A model generated the notes under the pieces. That model did not search any database, was not told the origin of the DNA, and saw only the letters and a list, made by a program, of their open reading frames with translations. From Mesorhizobium sp. (GTDB lineage Bacteria > Pseudomonadota > Alphaproteobacteria > Rhizobiales > Rhizobiaceae), in assembly GCA_004020365.1 (NCBI GenBank), contig SAQR01000001.1, positions 37,939 through 101,938 on the forward strand: a DNA stretch of 64,000 bases, read 5' to 3'. The first letter of the stretch is position 1, and every line of letters begins with the position of its first letter. Shown here in pieces: positions 49,910 through 59,370 of this stretch. A program made the position numbers and the translations under genes.

Positions 49910-50275
49910 GTGACTACAGGTTTGACTGCCACAACAGACGTGGCGCGGATGCAAAACGGCAGCGACGGCAACGAGACCGGTCGCGGCACGGCTGTCATCA
50001 CGCGCACCAAAACCAAGACCAAGAAACCTAGCCTTTATCGGGTCCTCATTCTCAACGACGACTACACGCCCATGGAATTCGTGGTTCACGTGCTGGAGCG
50101 TTTTTTTCAGAAGGACCGTGAAGCCGCCACACGCATCATGCTTCATGTTCACAATCATGGAGTGGGCGAGTGCGGGGTCTATACATTCGAGGTGGCCGAG
50201 ACCAAAGTGTCTCAGGTCATGGATTTCGCCCGACAGAATCAGCATCCGCTGCAATGCGTGATGGAGAAGAAGTGA
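49910..50275 (+). CDS. clpS: ATP-dependent Clp protease adaptor ClpS
   Basis: This roughly 121-residue adaptor delivers N-degron proteins to ClpA. The core begins [24 protein letters not shown] and includes the hydrophobic pocket residues with the following helix [23 protein letters not shown]. The start is uncertain: GTG at 49910 (with AGGA upstream) gives the usual length with a flexible N-terminus, ATG at 49949 would be shorter, and the frame is open from 49826. clpA begins six bases after its stop. Confidence 0.94.
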   Translation: MTTGLTATTDVARMQNGSDGNETGRGTAVITRTKTKTKKPSLYRVLILNDDYTPMEFVVHVLERFFQKDREAATRIMLHVHNHGVGECGVYTFEVAETKVSQVMDFARQNQHPLQCVMEKK

Positions 50276-50281
50276 GGTAAC

Positions 50282-52747
50282 ATGCCGGCTTTCTCCCAAG
50301 GCCTGGAAAAGGCGCTTCACCAGGCGCTGACGCTCGCCAATGAGCGGCACCACGAATACGCAACCCTTGAACATTTGCTGCTCGCCCTCATCGACGACAC
50401 CGAGGCCGCCGCGGTCATGCGCGCCTGCAACGTCGATCTTGACGAGTTGAAGCATACGGTTCTCACCTACATCGACACCGAACTCGACAATCTCGTTACC
50501 GGCTATGACGAGGATTCCAAGCCGACGGCCGGTTTCCAGCGCGTCATCCAGCGCGCGGTGATCCATGTGCAGTCGTCCGGCCGCGAGGAAGTCTCCGGCG
50601 CCAACGTGCTCGTTGCCATCTTCGCCGAGCGCGAGAGCCATGCCGCCTATTTCCTGCAAGAACAGCAGATGACCCGCTATGACGCTGTCAACTACATCTC
50701 GCATGGCATCGCCAAGCGGCCCGGCGCATCCGAGACGCGGTCGCCGCGTGGCGCCGATGACGAGCAGGGCCAGAGCGGCGCCGAGCCGCAAGAGGACGGC
50801 GGCAAGAAAAAGCAGCAGCAGGACGCGCTGACCGCCTACTGCATCAATCTGAACAACAAGGCCAAGGCCGGCAAGATCGATCCGCTGATCGGCCGCGCGT
50901 CCGAGATCAACCGCACCATCCAGGTGTTGTGCCGCCGTTCCAAGAACAATCCGCTCTATGTCGGCGACCCCGGCGTTGGCAAGACCGCGATCGCCGAGGG
51001 CCTCGCCAAGCGCATCGTCGAGGGCGACGTGCCGGAAGTGCTGCACAACGCCACCATCTTCGCGCTCGACATGGGAACATTGCTGGCCGGCACCCGCTAT
51101 CGCGGTGATTTCGAGGAGCGGCTGAAGCAGGTCGTCAAGGAGCTCGAGGATTATCCGGGCGCGGTTCTGTTCATCGACGAGATCCACACAGTGATCGGGG
51201 CAGGGGCGACGTCTGGCGGCGCCATGGATGCATCGAACCTGTTGAAGCCGGCGCTGTCGTCCGGAACCATCCGCTGCATCGGCTCGACCACCTACAAGGA
51301 GTTCCGCCAGTTCTTCGAGAAGGACCGCGCCTTGGTGCGGCGCTTCCAGAAGATCGACGTCAACGAACCGACCATCGAGGACGCCATCGAGATCATGAAG
51401 GGCCTCAAGCCGTATTTCGAGGAGTTCCACAAGGTTCGCTACACGTCTGAGGCGATCAAGGCTTCGGTCGAACTGTCGGCGCGCTACATCAACGACCGCA
51501 AGCTGCCGGACAAGGCTATCGACGTGATCGACGAGACCGGCGCCTCGCAAATGCTGGTGCCGGAGGCCAAGCGCAAGAAGACCATCGGCATCAAGGAGAT
51601 CGAAGCGACGATCGCCACCATCGCCCGCATTCCGCCGAAGACGGTTTCCGCCGACGACGAGAAGGTGCTGGCCGGTCTCGACGTCGAGCTGAAGCGCGTC
51701 GTCTACGGTCAGGACACCGCGATCACGGCTTTGACCTCGGCGATCAAGCTGGCGCGGGCCGGCCTGCGCGAACCGGAGAAGCCGATCGGCTCCTACCTGT
51801 TCTCAGGGCCGACCGGCGTCGGCAAGACCGAAGTGGCAAAGCAACTCGCCGCCTCGCTCGGTGTCGAGCTGATCCGCTTCGACATGTCCGAATATATGGA
51901 ACGCCACACCGTCTCACGGCTGATCGGCGCGCCTCCCGGCTATGTCGGCTTCGACCAGGGCGGACTGCTGACCGATGGCGTCGACCAGCATCCGCATTGC
52001 GTGCTGTTGCTGGACGAGGTCGAGAAAGCGCATCCGGACCTGTTCAACATCCTGTTGCAGGTCATGGACCACGGCAAGCTGACCGACCACAACGGCAAGC
52101 AGATCGACTTCCGCAATGTCATCCTGATCATGACCACCAATGCGGGCGCCTCGGATGCGCAGCGCGCGGCGATCGGTTTCGGCTCGACCAAGCGCGAAGG
52201 CGACGATATCGAGGCGATCAACCGGCTGTTCACGCCGGAGTTCCGCAACCGTCTCGATGCGATCATCCCGTTCAGCTCGCTGCCGGTTCCGGTCATCCAC
52301 CAGGTGGTGCAGAAGTTCGTCATGCAGCTCGAGGCCCAGCTCTCCGAGCGTGGCGTCACCTTCGACCTGTCGCAGGAGGCGATCGCCTGGCTGGCCGAGA
52401 AGGGCTATGACGAGCGCATGGGAGCACGGCCGCTTGGCCGCGTCATCCAGGAGCACATCAAGAAGCCGCTGGCCGACGAGGTGCTGTTCGGCAAGCTAAA
52501 GAAGGGCGGCACGGTGCGTGTCACCGTCGACAAGAAAGAGACCGGCGAAACCGGGCTGAAGCTCGAGTCACTCGCCGACGAGGCGCCGGTCAAGCCGAAG
52601 AAGGAAGAACCGGACGACACGCCGAAACCCAGGAAAGCTGCCGGCAAGAAGCCGGCCGCGAAAAAGGCGGTCGCGCAGAAGCCGGAGCCCAAGGGCAAGG
52701 ATGGCAGCAAGCGCAGCCTGGTGCCGCAACTGCCCCGCAAGGGGTGA
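50282..52747 (+). CDS. clpA: ATP-dependent Clp protease ATP-binding subunit ClpA
   Basis: This 821-residue unfoldase has the Clp N-terminal domain ([22 protein letters not shown]) and two AAA+ modules. Walker A motifs are [13 protein letters not shown] (first) and [13 protein letters not shown] (second). The IGF loop that docks on ClpP lies in [14 protein letters not shown]. An acidic/glutamine-rich stretch (about 155-180) separates the N-domain. Unlike E. coli ClpA (758 residues), it ends with a Lys/Pro/Ala-rich tail of about 55 residues. It is co-transcribed with clpS and closed by a strong terminator. Confidence 0.97.
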   Translation: MPAFSQGLEKALHQALTLANERHHEYATLEHLLLALIDDTEAAAVMRACNVDLDELKHTVLTYIDTELDNLVTGYDEDSKPTAGFQRVIQRAVIHVQSSGREEVSGANVLVAIFAERESHAAYFLQEQQMTRYDAVNYISHGIAKRPGASETRSPRGADDEQGQSGAEPQEDGGKKKQQQDALTAYCINLNNKAKAGKIDPLIGRASEINRTIQVLCRRSKNNPLYVGDPGVGKTAIAEGLAKRIVEGDVPEVLHNATIFALDMGTLLAGTRYRGDFEERLKQVVKELEDYPGAVLFIDEIHTVIGAGATSGGAMDASNLLKPALSSGTIRCIGSTTYKEFRQFFEKDRALVRRFQKIDVNEPTIEDAIEIMKGLKPYFEEFHKVRYTSEAIKASVELSARYINDRKLPDKAIDVIDETGASQMLVPEAKRKKTIGIKEIEATIATIARIPPKTVSADDEKVLAGLDVELKRVVYGQDTAITALTSAIKLARAGLREPEKPIGSYLFSGPTGVGKTEVAKQLAASLGVELIRFDMSEYMERHTVSRLIGAPPGYVGFDQGGLLTDGVDQHPHCVLLLDEVEKAHPDLFNILLQVMDHGKLTDHNGKQIDFRNVILIMTTNAGASDAQRAAIGFGSTKREGDDIEAINRLFTPEFRNRLDAIIPFSSLPVPVIHQVVQKFVMQLEAQLSERGVTFDLSQEAIAWLAEKGYDERMGARPLGRVIQEHIKKPLADEVLFGKLKKGGTVRVTVDKKETGETGLKLESLADEAPVKPKKEEPDDTPKPRKAAGKKPAAKKAVAQKPEPKGKDGSKRSLVPQLPRKG

Positions 52748-52760
52748 TGGCCTGAAAGGC

Positions 52761-52790
52761 AAAAAAAGCCCCGGAAACGGGGCTTTTTTA
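52761..52790 (+). terminator. rho-independent terminator after clpA
   Basis: AAAAAAAGCCCCG and CGGGGCTTTTTT form an extended stem around GAAA, with T runs on both strands. It also faces the convergent HIT gene and can act both ways. Confidence 0.95.
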
Positions 52791-52833
52791 TTGAATGAAG
52801 AACTGGTGGGTGGCCGACGCGGGACGCCCGGCT

Positions 52834-53268
52834 TCAGCTTCCCAGCGCCTTTCGTATCTTGCCGGCGTTCTCAGCCAACACTTCTGGCTTCTCCATCTGC
52901 CCGCTATGCGGCTTCAAAGGAATGCCCTCGAAGCGTGGAATGATGTGAACATGGAGGTGAAAGACGGTCTGGCCCGAAGCAGGTTCGTTGAACTGCATCA
53001 CTGTGACACCATCGGCATCGAAGGCCTTTTTTACTGCCCGCGCAAGTTTCTGGACATTTGCGAAGAGCGGGCCGAACACCGCCGGATCGGCATCGAGCAG
53101 GTTGCGCGACGGCGCCTTCGGCACAACCAGCGTATGACCCGGCCCTTGCGGCATCACATCCATGAAGGCGACAACCGCGTCATCTTCATAGACGCGATGC
53201 GACGGGATTTCACCGCGCAGGATTTTCGCGAAGATATTGTTGCTGTCGTAGGTGGTTCTTTCGGCCAT
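52834..53268 (-). CDS. HIT family nucleotide hydrolase
   Basis: This 144-residue protein has the histidine-triad motif HLHVHIIPR (HxHxHxx) near residues 98-106, with the upstream HIT blocks NIFAKILRGEIPSHRVYEDD and GHTLVVPKAPSRNLLD. Such enzymes (Hint-like) hydrolyse AMP from phosphoramidates or act on dinucleotides. The start MAERTTYDSNN is the family N-terminus. It lies downstream of the GNAT gene, separated by a palindrome. Confidence 0.95.
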   Translation of the reverse strand: MAERTTYDSNNIFAKILRGEIPSHRVYEDDAVVAFMDVMPQGPGHTLVVPKAPSRNLLDADPAVFGPLFANVQKLARAVKKAFDADGVTVMQFNEPASGQTVFHLHVHIIPRFEGIPLKPHSGQMEKPEVLAENAGKIRKALGS

Positions 53269-53359
53269 GGCGTGCGCTCCGGATTGTGCCTTGCTCCTAC
53301 CGCATCGACCCGACAATCGGAATCGATTTTCGGAAAGTACGATGCTAAGAGCGTATGTG

Positions 53360-53373
53360 CGTCCAATTGGACG
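53360..53373. repeat. short perfect palindrome
   Basis: CGTCCAATTGGACG is self-complementary and lies between the two minus-strand genes, within a stretch that resembles the rhizobial intergenic palindromes (GGAATCGATTTTCGGAAAG nearby). It could be part of a mobile repeat or an operator for the HIT gene. Confidence 0.6.
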
Positions 53374-53382
53374 TACGTCGCC

Positions 53383-54600
53383 CTAATCGTCCGCCAGATC
53401 CTTGCGGAACGGGGTGTGCTCTTCGAGATAGCCGGCCATCCGCTCCACTTCGCGGCGCTCGCGCCTGAGATAGTCGGCGACCGCGTCACGCAAGCCGGGA
53501 TGCGCGATGTAATGCGCCGAATGAGTGGTCACCGGCCTGTAGCCGCGCGCCAGCTTGTGCTCGCCTTGCGCGCCGGCTTCGACCAGCTTCAGCTTACGGT
53601 CGATGGCGAAGTCGATCGCCTGGTGATAGCAGACCTCGAAATGCAGGAAGGGATGGTCTTCAATGCAGCCCCAGTTGCGCCCGTAGAGCGCATCCGAACC
53701 GATGAAATTGATAGCGCCGGCAATGTAGCGTCCATTGCGCTTGGCCATCACCAGCAGGATGTCGTCGGCCATGCGCTCGCCGATCATCGAGAAAAACTCG
53801 CGGCTGAGATAGGGCCGCCCCCATTTCCTGCTGCCGGTATCCATGTAGAAGGCAAAGAAGTCGTCCCAGACCCTTTCGGTCAGGTCCTTGCCGGTCAGCC
53901 AGTCGATCGAGATGCCGTGAGCGAGCGCCTCGCGCCGCTCCTTCTTCATCGCCTTGCGCTTGCGCGATGCCAGAGTGGCGAGAAAATCGTCGTAGGTCGA
54001 ATAGCCCTCGTTGAAGAAGTGGAACTGCTGGTCGGTGCGGTGCAGGAATCCGGCCGCTTCCAGCGCCTCGACATCCCTTTGCTGCGCAAAGGTCACGTGC
54101 GCGGAGGATACGCCGAGCTTGTCCGTCACCGCCTTCAGGCCGGCTGCCAAGCCGGCCTTCACGGCGCGACTGTCCTCGCCCTTGTTGACCAGCAGGCGAG
54201 GGCCGGTGACCGGCGTGAACGGCACGGCGCATTGCAGTTTTGGATAGTAACGCCCGCCGGCGCGCTCGAAGGCGTCCGACCAGCCGTGATCGAAAACATA
54301 TTCGCCCTGGCTGTGCGATTTCAGGTAGCAGGGAATGGCACCGAGCAGCTTTCCCTGCGCTGTCTCGAGCCTGAGATGGTGGCCCTGCCAGCCGGTCCGC
54401 CGCACGGCGCAGCCGGAATCCTCAAGCGCACTCAAAAAAGCGAATGAAACGAGTGGGTTGTAGCCGTTTTCTGTGTCGCCGCGTGAGGTCCCGCCGAGGC
54501 CATCCCATTCGGCGCAGGTGAAGGCTCCGATGCCGGAGGCAACCCGGATCGCATACGCTCCATTCGCCGTTTGACCGTCGCCTTCATCGCCTTGATCCAT
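53383..54600 (-). CDS. GNAT family protein, DUF482/peptidogalycan biosynthesis-like
   Basis: This 405-residue soluble protein matches the large GNAT-like family formerly called DUF482 (COG3146). Blocks include NPLVSFAFLSALEDSG, HHLRLETAQGKLLGAIPCYLKSHSQGEYVFDHGWSDAFERAGGRYYPKLQ, FLATLASRKRKAMKKERREA and GRNWGCIEDHPFLHFEVCYHQAIDFAI. No substrate is known; related double-GNAT proteins include FemAB aminoacyltransferases of peptidoglycan. It is upstream of the HIT gene on the same strand. Confidence 0.92.
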   Translation of the reverse strand: MDQGDEGDGQTANGAYAIRVASGIGAFTCAEWDGLGGTSRGDTENGYNPLVSFAFLSALEDSGCAVRRTGWQGHHLRLETAQGKLLGAIPCYLKSHSQGEYVFDHGWSDAFERAGGRYYPKLQCAVPFTPVTGPRLLVNKGEDSRAVKAGLAAGLKAVTDKLGVSSAHVTFAQQRDVEALEAAGFLHRTDQQFHFFNEGYSTYDDFLATLASRKRKAMKKERREALAHGISIDWLTGKDLTERVWDDFFAFYMDTGSRKWGRPYLSREFFSMIGERMADDILLVMAKRNGRYIAGAINFIGSDALYGRNWGCIEDHPFLHFEVCYHQAIDFAIDRKLKLVEAGAQGEHKLARGYRPVTTHSAHYIAHPGLRDAVADYLRRERREVERMAGYLEEHTPFRKDLADD

Positions 54601-54641
54601 GAGGCCTATTTAAGCTCCGTGCCGGTCCATGCAAGCTCGGT

Positions 54642-55370
54642 TCAAGCGACCTGCACGAGATCCGGCTCAAATCCTTCGAACGTCATCTGGTCGGCATATC
54701 TGAAGGTCAGGTCGACCGCCGGTTGGTCGAGCACGGTCCAGGTGATGACCGGCATTTTGAGCCTTTCGCGCACAAAACTGACAAACCGGTTCGGCAGGTC
54801 GCCTGCGGCATAGGAGGTGAAGGCGATGTCGTGCGCCAGCATGGCGAAATGCGCCTCGATCAGCTTGACTTCGTTGCCATAAGCGGTCAGCCCGCCCGGA
54901 ATGCCGGGCGCGTGTTTCGGGAAATCGCGGATCAGCCAGTGGTCGAACGACATGATCGCTGCCTTGCCGCTGTAGTTCTTCAGCATCTTGCCGACGCTTT
55001 CCACCAAGCCTTCGTCACGGCCGGGAACTCCTTTCAGCTCGACGACCACCGGCACGCGGCCATCGACCAGGTCGAGGGCCTGCTGCAGCGTCGGCAGACG
55101 ATCTGATGTGCCGCCGATCTTGAGGGCCGTCATTTCTGCTGCCGTGCGCTGCCAGACGAAACCGTCCTGGCCGGTCAGCCGCTTCAGATCGCCATCGTGG
55201 ATGATCACCGGGATGCGGTCTGACGATAGATGCACATCGCATTCGATCGCATAGCCGCGTTCAGCCGCAGCGGCAAAGGCGGAAAGCGTGTTCTCCCAGC
55301 GCGTCTTGTTCATGTCGTGGAGGCCGCGATGGGCAATGGGTCGGGCGGTCAGCCAGGAAAGGTCAGTCAT
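54642..55370 (-). CDS. glycerophosphodiester phosphodiesterase family protein
   Basis: This 242-residue protein has the GDPD TIM-barrel signature IAHRGLHD near the N-terminus, ENTLSAFAAAAERGYAIECDVHLSSDRIPVIIHD with the catalytic Glu/Asp/His set, and VVVELKG. It is expected to cleave glycerophosphodiesters from phospholipid turnover to glycerol 3-phosphate. No signal peptide is present, so the site is cytosolic. The start MTDLSWL is chosen because upstream codons overlap the RidA gene. It is immediately followed by the GNAT gene on the same strand. Confidence 0.93.
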   Translation of the reverse strand: MTDLSWLTARPIAHRGLHDMNKTRWENTLSAFAAAAERGYAIECDVHLSSDRIPVIIHDGDLKRLTGQDGFVWQRTAAEMTALKIGGTSDRLPTLQQALDLVDGRVPVVVELKGVPGRDEGLVESVGKMLKNYSGKAAIMSFDHWLIRDFPKHAPGIPGGLTAYGNEVKLIEAHFAMLAHDIAFTSYAAGDLPNRFVSFVRERLKMPVITWTVLDQPAVDLTFRYADQMTFEGFEPDLVQVA

Positions 55371-55377
55371 GCCGGGC

Positions 55378-55842
55378 TCATTCGACTTCGAAGATGGCTT
55401 CGATTTCCACTGCGGCATTAAGCGGCAGGGAGGCGGCACCGACGGCGGCGCGGGCATGCTTGCCGGGATCGCCGAGCACTGCAACCAGGAGATCCGAGGC
55501 GCCGTTGGCAACCAGGTGCTGCTCGAAAAAATCCGGCGCCGAGGCGACGAAGACGGTAATCTTCACCACGCGGCGGATTTTCTCGAGATCGCCAAGTGCT
55601 GCCTTGGCTTGCGCCAAAATGTTGATCGCGCAGTATTTTGCCGCTTCCTGGCCAGTTGCGATGTCGACATCACGGCCGAGCAGGCCGCTCGCCTGCAGCT
55701 TGCCCTGCTTGAGCGGCAGCTGTCCGGCGATGAACAGCAGATTGCCTGACCTGCAATAGGGCACGTAATTGGCGGCGGGCGCGGCAGCGACCGGAAGCGT
55801 CACGCCGAGATCGCTTAGCCGCTTTTCGATTGTTTCACTCAT
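55378..55842 (-). CDS. RidA family protein
   Basis: This 154-residue protein belongs to the RidA/YjgF superfamily, whose main branch hydrolyses reactive enamine/imine intermediates. The N-terminal LLFIAGQLPLKQGKLQA and the central VVKITVFVASAPDFFEQHLVANGAS are recognisable. The subgroup with LSDLGVTLP lacks the catalytic arginine of true RidA in some members, so activity is uncertain. It starts the minus-strand unit RidA-GDPD-GNAT-HIT and is divergent from eipB. Confidence 0.92.
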   Translation of the reverse strand: MSETIEKRLSDLGVTLPVAAAPAANYVPYCRSGNLLFIAGQLPLKQGKLQASGLLGRDVDIATGQEAAKYCAINILAQAKAALGDLEKIRRVVKITVFVASAPDFFEQHLVANGASDLLVAVLGDPGKHARAAVGAASLPLNAAVEIEAIFEVE

Positions 55843-55980
55843 GGTATTTCCCTATTGCTTGATGACGCTGCGCAGGCCGGGCCGAAATTGCAATTTTTGC
55901 CTCGCTTCCGCCACGACTTTTTTTAAGCTGGACCCTCTTTCCCTGCGGCCTGTCATCAGGCGCGATGATCGGAGCCCCTC

Positions 55981-56808
55981 ATGCGCGCAACACGCCTCGC
56001 ATTCCACGCTGTCCTGCTGCCAGCGGTGTTCTCGATGGCGCCGGCTTTTGCCGTACCGGCGCTGCAGGCGCATCGCGCGGTTTATGATCTGACCCTGGAC
56101 AAGGCCTCCGATCGCTCCGGCATCACCGGCATTTCCGGCCGCATGGTCTATGAGTTCAACGGCTCGCCTTGCGAAGGCTACACGGTGAAGTTCCGTTTCG
56201 TCACCCAGATCATCACCAACGAGAATACAAGGCTCACCGACCAGCAGACGACCACTTTCGAGGATGCCGAAGGCAAGACCTTCTCGTTCGTGACAAAATC
56301 GTTCGTCGACCAGACTCTCGACAAGGAGGTCAAGGGCACCGCGACGAAGCAGACAAACGGCCTCAAGGTCGACATCGACAAGCCGGAGAAGAGCAGCGTC
56401 GAACTGCCGGCCACACAGTTTCCGACACAGCATCTGGTCGAACTGATCGACAAGGCCGAAAAGGGCGAAAATTTCTACGAAACCAACCTGTTCGACGGTT
56501 CGGAAGATGCCAACAAGGTGATGACCACCACCGTCGTCGTCGGCAAGAAAGCCGATGCCGACAAGACCGATCCGGAAGTGCCGGCACTGGCAAAACTCGC
56601 CACCGACAAATACTGGCCAGTCGATATCGCCTATTTCGACAGCACCGACAAGTCAGGTGAGGAGGTGCCGGAATACCGGATCAGCTTCAAGCTGCATGAG
56701 AACGGCATCACGCGCGACCTGCTCATGGACTACAACGATTTCTCGATGACCGGCAAGCTGGTCAATCTCTCGCTGTTCGATCAGACGAAACCCTGTCCGC
56801 CGAAATAG
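55981..56808 (+). CDS. eipB: EipB family periplasmic envelope-integrity protein (DUF1849)
   Basis: This 275-residue exported protein has a signal peptide ending near PAFAVPA. The mature part matches DUF1849, known in Brucella as EipB, a beta-spiral periplasmic protein required for cell-envelope integrity. The conserved cysteine pair (GSPCEGY and C-terminal KPCPP) forms a disulphide in EipB. AHRAVYDLTLD is the conserved entry. It is expected in the periplasm and stands alone, divergent from the RidA gene. Confidence 0.9.
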   Translation: MRATRLAFHAVLLPAVFSMAPAFAVPALQAHRAVYDLTLDKASDRSGITGISGRMVYEFNGSPCEGYTVKFRFVTQIITNENTRLTDQQTTTFEDAEGKTFSFVTKSFVDQTLDKEVKGTATKQTNGLKVDIDKPEKSSVELPATQFPTQHLVELIDKAEKGENFYETNLFDGSEDANKVMTTTVVVGKKADADKTDPEVPALAKLATDKYWPVDIAYFDSTDKSGEEVPEYRISFKLHENGITRDLLMDYNDFSMTGKLVNLSLFDQTKPCPPK

Positions 56809-56906
56809 AGCGTCAGCTTAGCCACGCCGCAGGGCGGCGGCCAATGACTTGAACACGCCGCAATTGCATTTCAACCTCTACGCCGAGGGATCGATCGGGG
56901 GGTGGG

Positions 56907-58204
56907 TTGAGCAAAATCGATGTGTTCGTGGCGCCGACGCCCAATCCGGCGCTGATCAGGATCATGACTGTCATCAACCGGGTCTTCATGCCCGTGGCAT
57001 TCCCGGGTTTCGCGACCTGTTGCCGTTCAACCGCGTCGCCGGATTGCGCGGTGTCGCCAATGTCCGCCATATCGACTTTCCCGACGACGACCGGCAGCGG
57101 CTGAAGGCCTGTTGCGGCGCGGGCAAGGCGACGTTCATCACGCCCAACCATCCGGAATTCTTTACCGACTGGATGATCGACAAGGAGATCGTCTCGCAGG
57201 TCAGTCCGCTCGCGGCATCCTGGGCCACGCATGGCGTCGTCAACGGCCTCGGCCGGATCATGCAGAAATTCTGGCTGGCCAACAATCTGATCGCCCAGAT
57301 ACCCGGCAACAGCGGTGCTGCCAAGGAACACTCGATCGCCTGGGCGCTGAAAGGGCACGGCGTTCTCTTGCATCCCGAAGGCGGCGTCGGCTGGCATGGC
57401 AGTGTCGTCGGTCCGCTTCTTCCGGGGGCGGTCGAGATGGGGTTCGAAGCGCTCAAGCGCGGTCGCGCCACGGATCAGGATTTCAAAGTCTGGATCGCGC
57501 CGGTTGTCTGGAAGCTCGCCTTCACCAAAAATGTCGAGCCGGCGCTGGCGCAGGAATGCGCCTATATCGGGAAAAGCCTGAAGATCGAGTGTCGTGCCGC
57601 CGATACGCTGCCGGAGCGCGTCCACCATATCTATGCGACGCTGCTGTCGCGCGATGAGATTGCCTGCGGCATGGCGCCCGACGAACGGGCTTCGTACGCT
57701 ACGCGTCAGACGCAGTTGCTGCTCGAGCTGAGCCGGCGGCTGGGGGATGGTATTTCGGTCGATCCCGGCGCCAGCGAGATCGCCGAGCTTTTGCGCCGGT
57801 CGCGCCGCTGGCTGCGGGAAGGCAACGGCGACGCCGAGCGACAAAAACAAATCCGCTCGCTGGCGGACACGATCCAGCGTCTCCAACGCGTCGGAGCGTG
57901 GGCCTCAGCCAATCCGCGCATCACGCAAGAGGAGATCGCAGAGCATCTGAAGCGTATTCGCAACGATTATTGCAAGGGCACGCTGCGCGACACGGTCAAT
58001 CGTTTCGTGCCGCAGCCGGCCGGGCCGCGCTGCGCGCATATCCGGGTGCCGGAGCCGTTGGGATTGCATGCCTATCCTGACTCGATCGACGATGCGCTTG
58101 CCGAACTGCACAGCCGCATGCAGGCGGCGGTCACCACGACCGTGGCCGAACTCGAAGCCGCCGGCAGCTTCATTTTCTATCCGAATCCCTTCTATCATCG
58201 CTAG
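56907..58204 (+). pseudogene. 1-acylglycerol-3-phosphate acyltransferase-like gene with -1 frameshift
   Basis: The TTG at 56907 (preceded by a G-rich ribosome site) begins SKIDVFVAPTPNPALIRIMTVINRVFM, which then continues in a different frame as RGIPGFRDLLPFNRVAGLRGVANVRHIDFP. The shift lies near 56,989-56,993: one base is missing, since 1298 bases plus one gives exactly 433 codons. The downstream frame runs to 58204 and holds the acyltransferase-type FITPNHPEFFTD and LLHPEGGVGWHG motifs. The rest is not decayed, so this is either a very recent mutation or a sequencing error. The intact protein would be about 432 residues. Confidence 0.85.
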
Positions 58205-58305
58205 GACTGGCATCGCTGGCATTGGCATCGCTAACGTTGGATTTCGGCTGCGGGTGAGCTGCGGCTCCGCTGGTCGGCGAAAGATGAAGGAGTGCGGCAA
58301 GCCTC

Positions 58306-58584
58306 ATGGCGGTCTATGTCGACGCGGCGATCTGGAAATGGGTCGGCCACCGCTGGTGTCACCTGCTGGCCGACGATACCGACGAGCTGCATCGTTTTGC
58401 AGCACAGCTCGGCGTCAAGCGCTCGTCCTATCAGGGGCCGCCGAAGACATCGGCGCCGCATTATGACATAACCGGCTTCGAGCGCGACCGCGCGGTGCGG
58501 CTAGGCGCCATCGAATGCAGCCGCGAGGAGATCGTTGCTGTTTTCCGGCGGGTCCGCGTGCCGAGGGGGAAGATACGACCATGA
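58306..58584 (+). CDS. DUF4031 domain protein
   Basis: This 92-residue protein matches DUF4031, a small domain often encoded next to hydrolase or transferase genes. It begins AVYVDAAIWKWVGHRWCHLLADDTDELHRFAAQLGVKRSSYQGPPKTSAPHYDI, the characteristic core with conserved His, Trp and Tyr. No activity is known. GAAGGAG lies upstream of the start. Its stop overlaps the LysE-type gene by ATGA. Confidence 0.88.
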   Translation: MAVYVDAAIWKWVGHRWCHLLADDTDELHRFAAQLGVKRSSYQGPPKTSAPHYDITGFERDRAVRLGAIECSREEIVAVFRRVRVPRGKIRP

Positions 58585-59192
58585 CGTTGACGGCATTTCT
58601 GGCTTATTGCGCCGCAATCACATTTGCCGCCGCCACGCCTGGCCCAGCGATGTTCACGGTTATAGCCAACGGCGTCTCGCGCGGGTTTGTTCGCGCTTTC
58701 CTGGCCGGGCTCGGCATCGCCGCTGGCGACGCGATGCTGGTGAGTTTGGCGCTGCTCGGTCTCGCGGCCCTAGCACAGACCTTCGAATGGGTTTTTCTCA
58801 TCCTGAAGTATGCGGGTGCTGCCTATCTGATGTTTCTTGGCATCAGGATGTGGCGATCGGCTTCCGCGCGATCAGATGGACTGCAGGCAACGCAGGCAAG
58901 ACTGTCTCGATCGTTTTACCTCGGCATCTCCATCGCATTGGGCAACCCCAAGGCAATTCTGTTCCACGCCTCCATCATGCCGTTGATCCTCGATCTCAAC
59001 ACGATGAGCTTCGCCGAGGGGCTGCTCGTGATTGCGGTCGTGATCGGCGTCAACATTATCACCATGGGCGTCTATGCGGTGCTTGCCGGGCAGGCTTCGA
59101 GCTGGTTCAAGACGCCAAGGCGGATGCGCTTGATGAACAGGTTTGCCGGCGGCGCCATGATCGGCACCGGTGCGCTGATCGCCGCACGTTGA
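58581..59192 (+). CDS. LysE family translocator
   Basis: This 203-residue inner-membrane protein has six hydrophobic segments and the RhtB/LysE motifs ATPGPAMFTVIANGVSRGF (N-terminal) and GISIALGNPKAILFHASIMPL. Such proteins export amino acids such as lysine, threonine or homoserine lactone precursors. The start MTLTAFLAYC overlaps the DUF4031 stop, so the pair is co-translated. The substrate cannot be read from the sequence. Confidence 0.93.
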   Translation: MTLTAFLAYCAAITFAAATPGPAMFTVIANGVSRGFVRAFLAGLGIAAGDAMLVSLALLGLAALAQTFEWVFLILKYAGAAYLMFLGIRMWRSASARSDGLQATQARLSRSFYLGISIALGNPKAILFHASIMPLILDLNTMSFAEGLLVIAVVIGVNIITMGVYAVLAGQASSWFKTPRRMRLMNRFAGGAMIGTGALIAAR

Positions 59193-59212
59193 GCCGCAGG
59201 ACACCGCAGCGC

Positions 59213-59241
59213 TTGCGTTTGCCGCGCAACCCCTCTATATG
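59213..59241 (+). promoter_or_regulatory. rpsB promoter
   Basis: TTGCGT (59213-59218) and TATATG (59236-59241) are 17 bases apart, about 130 bases before rpsB. The -10 is near consensus. A long untranslated leader follows. Confidence 0.65.
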
Positions 59242-59259
59242 CGCGCTCATTCCACACAC

Positions 59260-59324
59260 GGACTTTGGTGTCTGCCCGGGAGAAATCCGGCTGAAACCTC
59301 CGGTGGCGTTCGAGGACAAAGTCC
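59260..59324 (+). promoter_or_regulatory. structured leader of rpsB (candidate autoregulatory RNA)
   Basis: GGACTTTG (59260-59267) and CAAAGTCC (59317-59324) can pair around an internal GC-rich region with further stems. This 5' leader of a ribosomal protein gene resembles sites where the protein binds its own message. The match to a known rpsB leader family is not established here. Confidence 0.45.
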
Positions 59325-59370
59325 GAAAAATGCCTGTGTCCGTGGAGGCTAACCGGAAAAGGACATAAGA

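Noticed and set aside
49868-51550. 560-codon open frame on the minus strand opposite clpS and clpA
   Set aside because: Antisense to two certain genes; composition is that of a shadow frame and there is no recognisable domain.
52795-54447. 550-codon plus-strand frame through the HIT and GNAT region
   Set aside because: Crosses two minus-strand genes with clear motifs; it is a GC-skew artefact.
56849-57000. in-frame N-terminus of the acyltransferase beginning at the ATG at 56849
   Set aside because: That stretch reads as non-protein-like sequence; the true N-terminus lies in another frame from 56907, which shows a frameshift rather than a longer protein.
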